64,000 nucleotides of DNA from an uncultured Ilyobacter sp. (lineage in GTDB: Bacteria; Fusobacteriota; Fusobacteriia; Fusobacteriales; Fusobacteriaceae): positions 1-64,000 of the forward strand of contig NZ_OY760438.1 in NCBI RefSeq assembly GCF_963663625.1, read 5' to 3'. A program made the translations under genes and the position numbers. Positions within the stretch are counted from its first letter, which is position 1. Each line of letters starts with the position of its first letter. The notes beneath the pieces were generated by a model. The model was not told the origin of the DNA and searched no databases. It saw nothing but the letters and a program-made list of their open reading frames with translations. This document shows positions 1 to 8,698 of the stretch, in pieces.

Positions 1-645
1 AAAAGGAACAAGTGTTACTTTCTTAACACTGTTTTTCTTCAGTTGTGATATCACTTCATCTAAGGCTGGGTATCCCTCTATAGTCCCCACATAGAAATTT
101 TCCATCTCTCTCATATTAAACACTGTCTGGAGCATCCCATAAGCAGAATTAGAATGGTGCATTGTCCCGTGACCTACTAACACAACCGCTCCCTCTATAT
201 TCTCGAATTCCTTCTTAAAAACATCTGCAATTTGAATATAATCCTCTGGCAGGGTCAGTAGAGGCTCCCCCATTTTTATCTCCTGAAATTCATCTTTAAA
301 ATAACCCACTTCACCTTTCAGGTACTCTCCCTCAAGTCCATTTATCACATGGCTGGCCTGGACTATTACATAGGTGAATCCATCCTGTGCCATCATCCTC
401 AAGGCCTCTTTTGGGGTATTTTTTCTTATCTCTTCTTTTTTGTATATTTTTTTTATTATCATTCTTGAAGTGTAGGCTTCCCTTACCTGAAACTCTTGAA
501 ATCTAGCAGCTATATTCATATTCAGAGAGTCTAAGGTTTTTTTCCGAGTTTCCATTTTTACAGTTCCAAAATGCACCATCAAAATCCCCTTTTTTCCATT
601 GCCACAGAGATCAAAATTATTTTTTGATTTGCTTTTTATAGTCAT
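1..645 (-). CDS. cbiK: sirohydrochlorin cobaltochelatase CbiK paralogue, partial (3' end off window)
   Basis: This reading frame is open from the ATG at 645 to the window edge (215 codons seen). It starts behind a strong AGGAGGT ribosome site at about 656-662. CbiK inserts cobalt into sirohydrochlorin or precorrin-2 in anaerobic B12 synthesis. Recognisable family blocks are MVHFGTVKMETRK near the N-terminus, VGHGTMHHSNSAYGM with the metal-binding His, and VGTIEGYP, the same blocks as in the gene at 889-1809. Unlike that paralogue it has no signal peptide (the N-terminus is polar, MTIKSKSKNNF), so it should be cytoplasmic. It lies about 240 bp downstream of the paralogue on the same strand, but a terminator separates them. 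The missing C-terminus prevents a check of the last conserved His. Confidence 0.88.
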   Translation of the reverse strand, partial: MTIKSKSKNNFDLCGNGKKGILMVHFGTVKMETRKKTLDSLNMNIAARFQEFQVREAYTSRMIIKKIYKKEEIRKNTPKEALRMMAQDGFTYVIVQASHVINGLEGEYLKGEVGYFKDEFQEIKMGEPLLTLPEDYIQIADVFKKEFENIEGAVVLVGHGTMHHSNSAYGMLQTVFNMREMENFYVGTIEGYPALDEVISQLKKNSVKKVTLVPF

Positions 646-858
646 CGCGATCTTTACCTCCTGTTCTATCCCTATAAAGTGACTAGACCGGTCTTATATT
701 ACGAACACAGCAGTGAAGAGAACCTCTAATCTATTATCGGTTATTATTTTTAAAATATCAACTAAATTACTCTGTTCAGCCTTTGATATGACTTAATCTT
801 TTTATAAAAAATTTTTTATCATTCCTATTCTAAAATATATCACTGAATGAATAAAAAA

Positions 859-881
859 TGCAGACAGAAAGCCTGTCTGCA
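859..881 (-). terminator. intrinsic terminator of the exported cbiK gene
   Basis: A perfect 9-bp stem (TGCAGACAG / CTGTCTGCA) with a 5-nt loop is followed on the minus strand by a T-run. It lies just past the stop codon at 889. Confidence 0.8.
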
Positions 882-888
882 TAATTCA

Positions 889-1809
889 CTATTCTTTGCC
901 TGCAGCGTATTCTTTTTTCTTTTCAGCCATATCCTCTGCCTCATTTTCTGATGCAAATCTAGCATGTTCCATGTAGAGAGTCTGTATTTTATCTAGTTGT
1001 CCTAGTCCCTCTAGGATGACCTCCACTTTAAATCCTTTTTCTTCTAGCATCTCTTTCCAGTCTACAGCTATGTCATTATTAGCATGGTCTCCCGCTACAA
1101 ACATAAAAGGCATAAGTTTTACTTTTTTAATTTTTGCATCTTTCAGTCTTGCAACCACATCATCAAATGTAGGGTATCCCTCTATAGTTCCCACATAATA
1201 ATTTTCATACCCTTCAGACTTAAACATATAGTCCATCATAGGATATGCAGCAGTTGCTGTATCATGGGTTCCGTGTCCCACAAATACTGCAGCTTCTTTT
1301 CTTTTTAATTTACCTATTCTCTCTCCTAAAGCATGAGCTACCTCTTTATAATCCTCTGGACTTGTAAGAAGTGATTTCCCTAGTCTTATCTCTTTGAAGT
1401 CATCCTCAAATTCTTCTATCTCTTTTTTTAAATTTTCAGACTCTATACCGTCGATTACGTGAGTGGCCTGTACCAATATATGAGTATATCCTTCAGCTTT
1501 CAAAGATTCTAAAACCTCTTTGGGATTATTTTTATCTATTCCTCTTTTTTCAAGGATTCTCATTATGATCCTAGATGTAAAAGCATCTCTAACCTCTAAC
1601 CCTTTAAACTCCTTCGACGCCTTTTCGTTTATGGCATCTATTGTTAGTTTTCTAGTTTCAGGATAGCTGCTTCCGAAGTGGACCATGACTACTGCTCCCT
1701 TGTCTCCATCCTTCATGTTTTCAAACATAGGTTTCTTCTCATACCCCTCTGATGCAAAAATAGTCACTGCCAGTAATAATATTCCTACCATAATACTAAG
1801 TTTTTTCAT
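889..1809 (-). CDS. cbiK: sirohydrochlorin cobaltochelatase CbiK, exported (periplasmic) form
   Basis: This 306-residue CbiK-family class II chelatase inserts Co2+ into sirohydrochlorin in anaerobic cobalamin synthesis. Family blocks visible are VHFGSSYPETRK, VGHGTHDTATAAYPMMDYM (metal-ligand His), VGTIEGYP and LMPFMFVAGDHANNDI (second His). The start at 1809 is chosen because an AGGAGGAAAAC ribosome site precedes it and because translation then opens with a clean signal peptide (MKKLSIMVGILLLAVTIFASEG). A start eight codons upstream would spoil the signal peptide. Periplasmic CbiK is known from Desulfovibrio, where it has been linked to metal or haem handling as well as B12. The gene is directly downstream of a cobalamin riboswitch, which supports corrin-related control. 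It ends in an intrinsic terminator. Confidence 0.92.
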   Translation of the reverse strand: MKKLSIMVGILLLAVTIFASEGYEKKPMFENMKDGDKGAVVMVHFGSSYPETRKLTIDAINEKASKEFKGLEVRDAFTSRIIMRILEKRGIDKNNPKEVLESLKAEGYTHILVQATHVIDGIESENLKKEIEEFEDDFKEIRLGKSLLTSPEDYKEVAHALGERIGKLKRKEAAVFVGHGTHDTATAAYPMMDYMFKSEGYENYYVGTIEGYPTFDDVVARLKDAKIKKVKLMPFMFVAGDHANNDIAVDWKEMLEEKGFKVEVILEGLGQLDKIQTLYMEHARFASENEAEDMAEKKKEYAAGKE

Positions 1810-1852
1810 GTTTTCCTCCTTAAGATTTTTCAATAGTTTTCAGGAAATAAAA

Positions 1853-1876
1853 AAATCCTGAGTAATCTCAGGAGAG
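1853..1876 (-). terminator. terminator of the cobalamin riboswitch expression platform
   Basis: On the minus strand CCTGAG-ATTA-CTCAGG is followed by seven Ts. It lies between the riboswitch aptamer and the cbiK start, where a B12-dependent transcription terminator is expected. Confidence 0.75.
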
Positions 1877-1944
1877 AAATTTTAAAAGCCTAAAAAAAGC
1901 TTTTTCATCTCTCGTCCCCGCAAGTGATAATGATAATATTATTT

Positions 1945-2098
1945 TCAAGGCAGGTCTCCTGGCTCAGCTTCATCCTACTCACACCCTTCCCAGATTCAGT
2001 CCAGTGGGTATTTTGCTTTCGTCTGCATTACAGTGGCGGGACCGCGGGAGCTTTTCACCCCTCTTCCCTTTTATTTCCAAAAATTTTGGAAAACCTTA
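1945..2098 (-). promoter_or_regulatory. cobalamin riboswitch (aptamer)
   Basis: Read on the minus strand this region contains the recognisable conserved parts of the B12 riboswitch: AAGGGAAGAGGGGTGAAAA, then a GCCACTG block and the diagnostic B12 box GCCAGGAGACCTGCC at the 3' end. It is followed by a terminator hairpin at about 1853-1876 and by the exported cbiK gene. Transcription termination when cobalamin binds is the likely mode. Ends are approximate. Confidence 0.93.
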
Positions 2099-2326
2099 AA
2101 AATTTATTCACTTTCTGTAGAAAATATACTATTATCACTCATAAAAGTCAATAACAATTTAAAAATTAAATTATTATTTCTATACTTATCATAAATTTAT
2201 GTTAAAATAGTATGTATAAAATTGTGTCATAAATGATTCTGATGGCGACTCATTTATAATATAAACTTACAAGGAATTGGTTTTTACGTTATAATTTCAA
2301 AAAAATAAACAGGCGGTGTAATTGGT

Positions 2327-4057
2327 ATGAAGGATCTACTTTGTTTTGCGAGATATTATAAACCACATCTGAAATTAGTTATACTTGACTTTTTTTGTGC
2401 CTTTGCCATGGCAGGCCTAGACCTTCTCTTTCCATTGTTGGTACAAAAGACTCTAGATGACGTCATACCCAAGGGAGACGTAACGCTTCTTTACATATTC
2501 GGAGCTGTGCTGGTAGTACTCTATGTGATAAGATATGCTGCCAGCTACATTGTATATTATTGGGGTAAGATGCTTGGCATCCTCATCGAATACGATATGA
2601 GAAGAGACCTCTTTGCCCATGTTCAAAAGCTCTCCTTTACATTTTTCGACAATACAAAAACAGGTTCTATAATGTCAAGGATAGTGAATGATCTAAGTTA
2701 TATATCGGAATTTGCCCATATAGGTCCCGAGGATTTTTTTCTGGCAATATTAAAATTTACTGGGACATTTTTTATTATGTTCAGCATGAACAAAAAACTC
2801 ACTCTGATCATTTTTTCCCTGGTTCCTCTTCTCATATGGTTCGCAGCTGCCAAAAAGAACCTAATGAAAATATCTTTTGGAAAATCCAGAAAAAAAATAT
2901 CTGCCATAAACTCTCAGGTTGAAGATTCCATTTCTGGAATAAGAGTTGTACAAGCTTTTACAAATGAGAAATTTGAAAATGAAAAATTTCAGAAAAAGAA
3001 TACCGAATTCAGAGAAGCAAAGAGAGAAAACTTCAAATTATCTGCAGAATATTTCTCAGGTCTTAGTTTCATTATGAATATAATACAGTTGGTAACTCTA
3101 TTCTTTGGGGGGATCTTCATTTTAAAAGGAGAAATTACTGCGGGAATAGTTATAGGTTTCCTTCTCTATGTCTCAAAATTCATGGAGCCGATAAGAAGAA
3201 TGATGCTTCTTATGCAGAGTTTTCAAAAAGGTATGGCCGGCTTTGTCAGATTCAGAGAGTTGATGGATAAAGATCCGGATATAAAGGACAAGCCCCATGC
3301 AGTTATACTTAAAAAACCACAGGGAACCATTCATTTTGAAAATGTTTCTTTTGGGTATGCCTCATCGGAACAGGATATTTTAAAGAATTTTTCTATGTCT
3401 ATAAAATCTGGAGAAAAAGTGGCTTTGGTAGGAAGCAGCGGAGCAGGTAAGACCACTATCTGTAACCTCATCCCTAGATTTTATGAGGTTGAAAGAGGCT
3501 GCATAAAGATTGACGGCAGAGATATAAAGGAGTACACTCTCGAATCCCTCAGGGACAATATTGGAATAATACAGCAGGACGTTTTCCTATTCAGCGGCAG
3601 CATCGAGGAAAATATCCTCTATGGAAACCTTACTGCTAGCAGGGAAGAAGTTATAGAGGCGGCTAAAAAAGCTAGAATTTATAAGTTTATTCTATCTCTT
3701 ACTGATGGATTTGACACAAATGTTGGAGAGAGAGGGGTAAAACTGAGTGGTGGTCAGAAGCAAAGGATAGCCATTGCAAGAATATTTTTGAAAAACCCCA
3801 AAATACTAATTTTAGATGAAGCCACCAGTGCACTAGATAATAATACCGAAAGACTAATCCAGGAATCCATAGATGAACTCACCACAAACAGAACTACCAT
3901 AACAATTGCTCACAGACTCTCTACAATAGAAAATGCAGATCGAATCATAGTATTAAACAGTGAAGGAATTGTCGAAGAGGGGACTCATCACGACCTGGTA
4001 GAAAAAAAAGGTGAATATTTCTCCTTGATAGAAAAGCATATTCAGGAGAGTGCATAA
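2327..4057 (+). CDS. ABC-type exporter, fused membrane and ATPase domains (MsbA/MdlB-like)
   Basis: This 576-residue half-transporter has an N-terminal six-helix type I exporter membrane domain (about residues 1-310) and a C-terminal ATPase domain. The ATPase shows Walker A GSSGAGKTT, a Q-loop IIQQDVFLFSG, the signature LSGGQKQR, Walker B ILILDEATSALD and the switch His in IAHRLST, so it is intact. Homodimeric proteins of this type export lipids, drugs or peptides, and the substrate cannot be read from sequence. It stands alone on the plus strand with about 270 bp of upstream DNA not shared with the riboswitch. A weak AGGCGGTG ribosome site precedes the ATG. Confidence 0.9.
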   Translation: MKDLLCFARYYKPHLKLVILDFFCAFAMAGLDLLFPLLVQKTLDDVIPKGDVTLLYIFGAVLVVLYVIRYAASYIVYYWGKMLGILIEYDMRRDLFAHVQKLSFTFFDNTKTGSIMSRIVNDLSYISEFAHIGPEDFFLAILKFTGTFFIMFSMNKKLTLIIFSLVPLLIWFAAAKKNLMKISFGKSRKKISAINSQVEDSISGIRVVQAFTNEKFENEKFQKKNTEFREAKRENFKLSAEYFSGLSFIMNIIQLVTLFFGGIFILKGEITAGIVIGFLLYVSKFMEPIRRMMLLMQSFQKGMAGFVRFRELMDKDPDIKDKPHAVILKKPQGTIHFENVSFGYASSEQDILKNFSMSIKSGEKVALVGSSGAGKTTICNLIPRFYEVERGCIKIDGRDIKEYTLESLRDNIGIIQQDVFLFSGSIEENILYGNLTASREEVIEAAKKARIYKFILSLTDGFDTNVGERGVKLSGGQKQRIAIARIFLKNPKILILDEATSALDNNTERLIQESIDELTTNRTTITIAHRLSTIENADRIIVLNSEGIVEEGTHHDLVEKKGEYFSLIEKHIQESA

Positions 4058-4208
4058 TCTGTAGTCTCTCTAAATAAATAGTATTATTTGCTTCTAAATA
4101 TCAATTTATTTGAACTTTAAAAATAAAATATAATTTTTTTTGCATCTTCCCTTGAATTTATGAAATTTACAGGCTAGACTTGTACTAAAGAAGAAGGGAG
4201 TGTTATTT

Positions 4209-4595
4209 ATGGAAATTTTCTTATTGTTGGCTGTGGCGGCGATTTTAATCTCTTTTTTTGCCTTTAGAGAAGGTAGGGATACGATACCTGATGAAAATAA
4301 GGAATACAATACAAAATACTCTGCTCTTCACAGATTGACTCAGGATCAGGATAAAAATGAAATCCAGCTATCTCAAGAAACAGAAGAGATAAAAAACACA
4401 CCTTCTGAAGAAGAGCATGCAGAACCATTTATAATCCATGAGTTGAAAACGGTATATATGTCTCACGGAAGCAAAAAATACCACAGAAAAGGTTGCAAGT
4501 TCATACGCGAAGAAGAAAACCCAATTACTGTTTCTGATGCCGAAGCTATGGGACTTACACCGTGTAAAGTTTGTAAACCGAATTTAAATAATTAA
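4209..4595 (+). CDS. small membrane-anchored protein with a Cys-rich C-terminal knuckle
   Basis: This 128-residue protein starts with a single hydrophobic helix (EIFLLLAVAAILISFFAF), then a charged linker, then a C-terminal domain with the pattern YHRKGCKFI...TPCKVCKP. The same pattern (one Cys, about 25 residues, CxxC) is a common tail on membrane or nuclease-type bacterial proteins and resembles the zinc site of Ada-like tails. The ATG at 4209 is preferred over the GTG at 4200 because AAGGGAG lies only about 9 nt before the ATG and would overlap the GTG. Function is unknown; zinc binding is inferred from the Cys spacing. Confidence 0.72.
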   Translation: MEIFLLLAVAAILISFFAFREGRDTIPDENKEYNTKYSALHRLTQDQDKNEIQLSQETEEIKNTPSEEEHAEPFIIHELKTVYMSHGSKKYHRKGCKFIREEENPITVSDAEAMGLTPCKVCKPNLNN

Positions 4596-4597
4596 GA

Positions 4598-4630
4598 ATG
4601 CAAAAGACCTGTCAACAGGTCTTTTTGCAT
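4598..4630. terminator. bidirectional intrinsic terminator
   Basis: A near-perfect inverted repeat (ATGCAAAAGACCTG / CAGGTCTTTTTGCAT, loop TCAA) lies between convergent genes ending at 4595 and 4632. A/T runs on both sides allow it to work on both strands. Confidence 0.88.
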
Positions 4631-4631
4631 A

Positions 4632-5393
4632 TCACTGTAAATAACCTCTTAGCTTATAGTATATTATTCCTGAAAACTCCCACATAAGTCTCATAAAATA
4701 TGATAAATTGTCACTCCTTGGAATAAAATCCAATATATCATAGCTTTTCTGGTTTTGAATATATCCGCACGGAGCAGGGACTACGTTGAAACCGTACTTT
4801 TCAAAAGTCATTCTACTTCTTGTCATATGGGATGCTGAAGTGACCAGTACTATACTTTTAATGTTTACCATTTTGAGAGATTCAGACATGTATCTTGCAT
4901 TTTCAATCGTTGTCCTGCTCTTTTCTTCTATTTGAATATCCTCCCTAGGTATATTCAGTCCTGTGAGAACACTCTTGTAAACTGAACTTTCACTGACCCT
5001 TTGATTTGTTACCTTTCCGCCGGTTATAAATATTTTTTTAGGATGATCATTGTACAGAACTGCCGCATGCATGAGTCTCACAGAGGCAGATTCACTGGGA
5101 ATATCTCCTATGGGAGTTTTTTCCATAATCCCCCCTCCTAAAACCACATAGGCCTCTGCTTTTTGTATTTCTGCTGTTGTAGCCGGTTTGGATCTATTTT
5201 CCACCAGCTTAGCAGTAATATCTATTGTAGGTCTTATTGTAAAGGCGTATAAGATGATCCCGAATACAAAACTAACCTTTTTTATTTTTTTCAGATTATA
5301 TCCATTTGAAAACAACCCTGTAAAAATAAACAGCGCTATAAATATAGTAGGTGATATTACAAGCAGGCCTAGTATTTTTCCGAGTATAAACAT
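4632..5393 (-). CDS. YdcF/SanA-family (DUF218) membrane protein
   Basis: This 253-residue protein has two hydrophobic N-terminal helices followed by a DUF218 domain. Typical motifs are AYVVLGGG, the acidic/Ser-rich SESASVRLMHAAVLY, FITGGK, EEKSRTTIENARY and VLVTSASHMTRSRMTFEKYGF. Members (ElyC, SanA, YdcF) affect envelope integrity and undecaprenyl-phosphate-dependent polymer synthesis, though the chemistry is not settled. A TAAAGGAGGAAAAAT site precedes the ATG. It is monocistronic and ends at a shared bidirectional terminator. Confidence 0.85.
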   Translation of the reverse strand: MFILGKILGLLVISPTIFIALFIFTGLFSNGYNLKKIKKVSFVFGIILYAFTIRPTIDITAKLVENRSKPATTAEIQKAEAYVVLGGGIMEKTPIGDIPSESASVRLMHAAVLYNDHPKKIFITGGKVTNQRVSESSVYKSVLTGLNIPREDIQIEEKSRTTIENARYMSESLKMVNIKSIVLVTSASHMTRSRMTFEKYGFNVVPAPCGYIQNQKSYDILDFIPRSDNLSYFMRLMWEFSGIIYYKLRGYLQ

Positions 5394-5571
5394 ATTTTTC
5401 CTCCTTAAAGTTTATAAAGACTATTATACTCAGAATTTCCTCATAAAACAATAAAGTTTCAGCTAAACATCATAAAAACATCACATCTGTCTCGTATTAT
5501 TTAAATAAGCTAAATATTAGCTTAAATCTCTTTCCTTGATTTAAAGTTTTGAAAGTGCCTGCAGGTGTAGG

Positions 5572-5603
5572 GAGCTTGTCTGTGATTCAGCACAGAAAAG
5601 CTC
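5572..5603. other. orphan stem-loop in the 5394-5737 intergenic region
   Basis: GAGCTT-G-TCTGTG pairs with CACAGA-A-AAGCTC around an ATTCAG loop, giving 12 bp interrupted by one G/A mismatch. It lies in a 340-bp gap that holds no ORF. No T-run follows on either strand, so it is not a plain terminator. It could be part of a small RNA ending at the 5663-5698 hairpin. Confidence 0.45.
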
Positions 5604-5662
5604 ATTTCAAAATCCCAATTTTCGTGAGACCTTTATATTATTTTTCTCAATCCTATTTTCCC

Positions 5663-5698
5663 AATTAAAAAAGCTAGCTCAGGCTAGCTTTTTTAATT
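5663..5698. terminator. bidirectional intrinsic terminator
   Basis: A perfect 16-bp inverted repeat (AATTAAAAAAGCTAGC / GCTAGCTTTTTTAATT, loop TCAG) has T-runs on both strands. It serves the minus-strand lipoprotein gene ending at 5738. Confidence 0.88.
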
Positions 5699-5737
5699 CC
5701 CTTGTATTTTACACGTTTCCCTCTGAATAATTTGAGA

Positions 5738-6157
5738 TCATATTTTTTTTACAAGCACCTCTTTTTTAACTCCAGGAAAAACTCTCAGTAATGTCTCATG
5801 ACCAAAATCCTGAGTGTAGTCTACATCCTCATCTTCGTTGATGTCTAAGTCTACAGTTATAAAAAACTCTATATCATCTTTATTAGAATAGTTTGAATTT
5901 ATAACCTTATACGAATCTTTGGGAAATTCCAGCTCAAGTTTAAGGGGATTTTTATTTACATCTACTTTTTTTATACTCATAAGTGTGGTACTGTCGTCTG
6001 GAATATTTTTATCATAACCATAAAGATGTACTATAGCTTTTCCCTCAGTTGGAAAATCTCCTTTGACAATAAGTTCTATAGAATCAACCCCTCTTTTGCT
6101 GCAAGATACTATTATTATAAAAACTGCCGTGATAAATAATATTATTGCTTTCTTCAT
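5738..6157 (-). CDS. small lipoprotein of unknown function
   Basis: This 139-residue protein has a lipoprotein signal peptide (MKKAIILFITAVFIIIVSCS) with the lipobox Cys at about residue 19. The mature part has alternating short beta-like segments (IELIVKGDFPTEGKAIVHLYGYD) and many acidic residues, with no family I can name. It probably sits in the periplasm on a membrane. GGGAAGTGAG precedes the ATG. Confidence 0.75.
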   Translation of the reverse strand: MKKAIILFITAVFIIIVSCSKRGVDSIELIVKGDFPTEGKAIVHLYGYDKNIPDDSTTLMSIKKVDVNKNPLKLELEFPKDSYKVINSNYSNKDDIEFFITVDLDINEDEDVDYTQDFGHETLLRVFPGVKKEVLVKKI

Positions 6158-6214
6158 AAACTCACTTCCCTACGATAATTCCTATCATTTATAATAAAAA
6201 TATATAAACAACAA

Positions 6215-6238
6215 GAGCGGGGACTGTGCCCGCTCCTT
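6215..6238 (-). terminator. probable terminator of the EF-G paralogue
   Basis: GAGCGGG and CCCGCTC pair around a 7-nt loop directly after the stop codon at 6239. The T-tract on the minus strand is interrupted (TTGTTGTTTA), so strength is uncertain. Confidence 0.6.
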
Positions 6239-8296
6239 TTATTTTACATCATCAATTACCCTTTGTGCAAGATGTGGCGGCATCTCTTCATATCTTTCAA
6301 AAGACAATTCAAACTTCCCTCTTGCCTGAGTTATAGATCTAAGATCAGTTGCATATTTTGTCATTTCACTTTGCGGAACTTCTGCTATGACTTTCTGTTC
6401 CCCTTGAGCCTCAGGATTCATTCCTAGTATTCTTCCTCTACGCTTGTTTATATCTCCCATTATATCTCCCATATAATTTTCTGGGATCACTATCTCTGCT
6501 TTCATAATCGGTTCTAAAAGTACAGGATTAGCATCAGGTATACCTTTTCTAAAGGCCAGTATTGCTGCCTGCTTAAAAGAGTGTTCGTTAGAATCCACAG
6601 AATGATATGAGCCGTCATAAAGGGTTGCTCTGAAATTTATCATGGGATAACCTGCGAGAATCCCTCTGTTCTTGGCCTCCAAAAGTCCCTTTTCGACGGC
6701 AGGGATATATTGCTTTGGTACTACCCCTCCCTTTATATGATCTACAAATTCAAATTCCTCTTGGGAAGGTTCAAATTTTATAAAGACATCTCCAAACTGC
6801 CCGGCTCCTCCAGACTGCTTCTTATGCCTCCCCTCTATATCGACGGAACTTTTTATTGTTTCCCTGTAAGCTATTTTAGGCTCTGATACGATACTGTGAA
6901 CTCCGAATTTATTTTCTAGCTTGTGAATTATTACCCTCAGATGTTTCTCCCCTAGTCCCCCTATAAGCAGCTGCTTTGTCTCGTAATTACGTTCCATCAC
7001 AAAACTTGGATCTTCTTCAGTCAGCCTCTGAAGAGAGAGGCTTATCTTCTCATCATCACTTTTATTCTGAGGTTCTACAGCCATATACAGACACGGTTTT
7101 GGAAAATCTATTCTAGGATAAACTATAGGATGATTCTTACTGCACAAAGTATCTCCAGTTTCTGCATACTGAAGCTTTGTAGTCGCCCCTATATCCCCTG
7201 ATCTTATCTCATCTGCATCTACCTGTTTTATTCCTCTCAAGAAAAATATATTTGAGATCTTTTCCTTTTTGTGTTTATTAGGATTTAAAATCTCCATATC
7301 TTTTTTTAGAACTCCAGAGTTCACCTTAAAAAGCGAGACTTTCCCCACAAAAGGATCTACTATAGTTTTAAAAATTATAGCAGAAAAAGGTTCGGTTTCA
7401 TCTACTTTTCTCACTTCTACACCTTTAGTTTCCGGATTTGTCCCGATCCTAGATCCATCCTCCATCTCTTTCGGAGTCGGCATATAGTCGTAGAGCATCT
7501 CAAACATTGTATGAATCCCTATACCCTTTACTGCAGACCCAACCAGTACAGGAACTACATCTCCTGCTACCACGCCCTTATGGAGACCTCTGTGTATCTC
7601 CTCTAGTGTAAATTCCTCTCCTGCAAAATATTTCTCCATAAGTTTCTCGTCAGATTCTGCTACAGCCTCAAAAAGCATATTCCTAACTTCTGATATATCT
7701 AAATCCGTTGGGATCTCACTGTCTACACACTTATTCCCATCAAATTTTCTTCCTTTTAGATCCACTACATTTACAAAGCCCTGAAAATCATTCTTCTCAC
7801 CGATTGGGATGCAGAAAGGAGCAACTTTCTTCCCAAATTTCTCTTTCAGTTCTCCGAGAAGCTTTGGATAATTCACAAACCCCTTATCCATCTTGTTTAT
7901 AAAAAATATTCTGGGAATTCCCCGCTCTTCAAGTTTTTTCCAAGATTTTTCTGTACCTACCTCTACACCTGAAGTTGCATCTACTACAATCACAGCCCCT
8001 CCTGCAACTCTTAGAGAAGAGACAACCTCACCTTCAAAGTCAAAGTACCCTGGAGTATCCAGAATATTATATTTGTGCCCTTCATATTCAAGAGGTATCA
8101 CAGATGCATTCACAGAAAAACTCCTGTGAATCTCCTCTTTATCATAGTCTGAAACAGTATTTCCCTCATCTACATTTCCCATCCTGCTTATAGCCCCAGA
8201 AATGTATAACAGTGACTCGGCGAGGGTAGTCTTTCCGCTTCCTCCATGGCCTAGAAAAGCTACATTTCTTATTTGGTTCATCTCATAGTTTTTCAT
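6239..8296 (-). CDS. elongation factor G-like GTPase (EF-G paralogue)
   Basis: This 685-residue protein is a full-length translational GTPase of the EF-G family. The GTP-binding domain shows GHGGSGKTT (G1), DTPGYFDFEGEV (G3) and NKMDKG (G4). EF-G domains II to V follow, including GRRGRILGM near the C-terminus. Switch I (EEIHRSFSVNASVIPLEY) lacks the RGITI of canonical EF-G, which is typical of the second, EF-G2-like type in bacteria with two copies. It is not next to rpsL/rpsG/tuf, which supports a paralogue role rather than the housekeeping fusA. The exact function (recycling, stress or other) cannot be told from sequence. Confidence 0.9.
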   Translation of the reverse strand: MKNYEMNQIRNVAFLGHGGSGKTTLAESLLYISGAISRMGNVDEGNTVSDYDKEEIHRSFSVNASVIPLEYEGHKYNILDTPGYFDFEGEVVSSLRVAGGAVIVVDATSGVEVGTEKSWKKLEERGIPRIFFINKMDKGFVNYPKLLGELKEKFGKKVAPFCIPIGEKNDFQGFVNVVDLKGRKFDGNKCVDSEIPTDLDISEVRNMLFEAVAESDEKLMEKYFAGEEFTLEEIHRGLHKGVVAGDVVPVLVGSAVKGIGIHTMFEMLYDYMPTPKEMEDGSRIGTNPETKGVEVRKVDETEPFSAIIFKTIVDPFVGKVSLFKVNSGVLKKDMEILNPNKHKKEKISNIFFLRGIKQVDADEIRSGDIGATTKLQYAETGDTLCSKNHPIVYPRIDFPKPCLYMAVEPQNKSDDEKISLSLQRLTEEDPSFVMERNYETKQLLIGGLGEKHLRVIIHKLENKFGVHSIVSEPKIAYRETIKSSVDIEGRHKKQSGGAGQFGDVFIKFEPSQEEFEFVDHIKGGVVPKQYIPAVEKGLLEAKNRGILAGYPMINFRATLYDGSYHSVDSNEHSFKQAAILAFRKGIPDANPVLLEPIMKAEIVIPENYMGDIMGDINKRRGRILGMNPEAQGEQKVIAEVPQSEMTKYATDLRSITQARGKFELSFERYEEMPPHLAQRVIDDVK

Positions 8297-8698
8297 AATT
8301 GCCCTCCGTTTTCCTATTTTATTTAACTCTGTCCATTATTCTCATGCTAATTATATTTTAAAAAGAATTCTCTTTCCTTTTTTCTATAAAATTAATATAA
8401 GCTCTAGATATAAATTATATGAATCTGTAAGTTTTAATTGTGCTAATTTTTTTATACAAAAACCGTCTCCTCAAAGATTCTTTCTTCCTCATATAACATA
8501 AAAACAAATCAAAAAAACTAAAAAATATTGCAGTTTTAAAGCAACAGAATTCTGAATTTTCACATGGTTCTTTTATTTTTTAGATAATATACTCAGCTTA
8601 TAGAAAATTTATTTTTAAAAGTTTTTTGAATGAAAAATTAGTTTAACTTGGTAATATATATTTAGATAAACATAATCCGTTGATTGGAGGTTCTTCTC
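8297..8698. other. intergenic region with candidate promoter for the EAL gene
   Basis: There is no ORF in this 400-bp divergent spacer. A candidate plus-strand promoter is TTGGTA at 8648-8653 with CATAAT at 8671-8676 (17-bp spacer). It would give a very short leader before the GGAGG ribosome site at 8686-8690. Nothing else is recognised. Confidence 0.35.

Noticed and set aside
1924..2154. Plus-strand frame over the riboswitch
   Set aside because: The B12 riboswitch sequence is clear on the other strand and the frame has no ribosome site or family pattern.
6239..8296. Tetracycline-resistance ribosome protection protein
   Set aside because: The GTPase switch I region and length fit the EF-G2-type paralogue rather than TetM/TetO.
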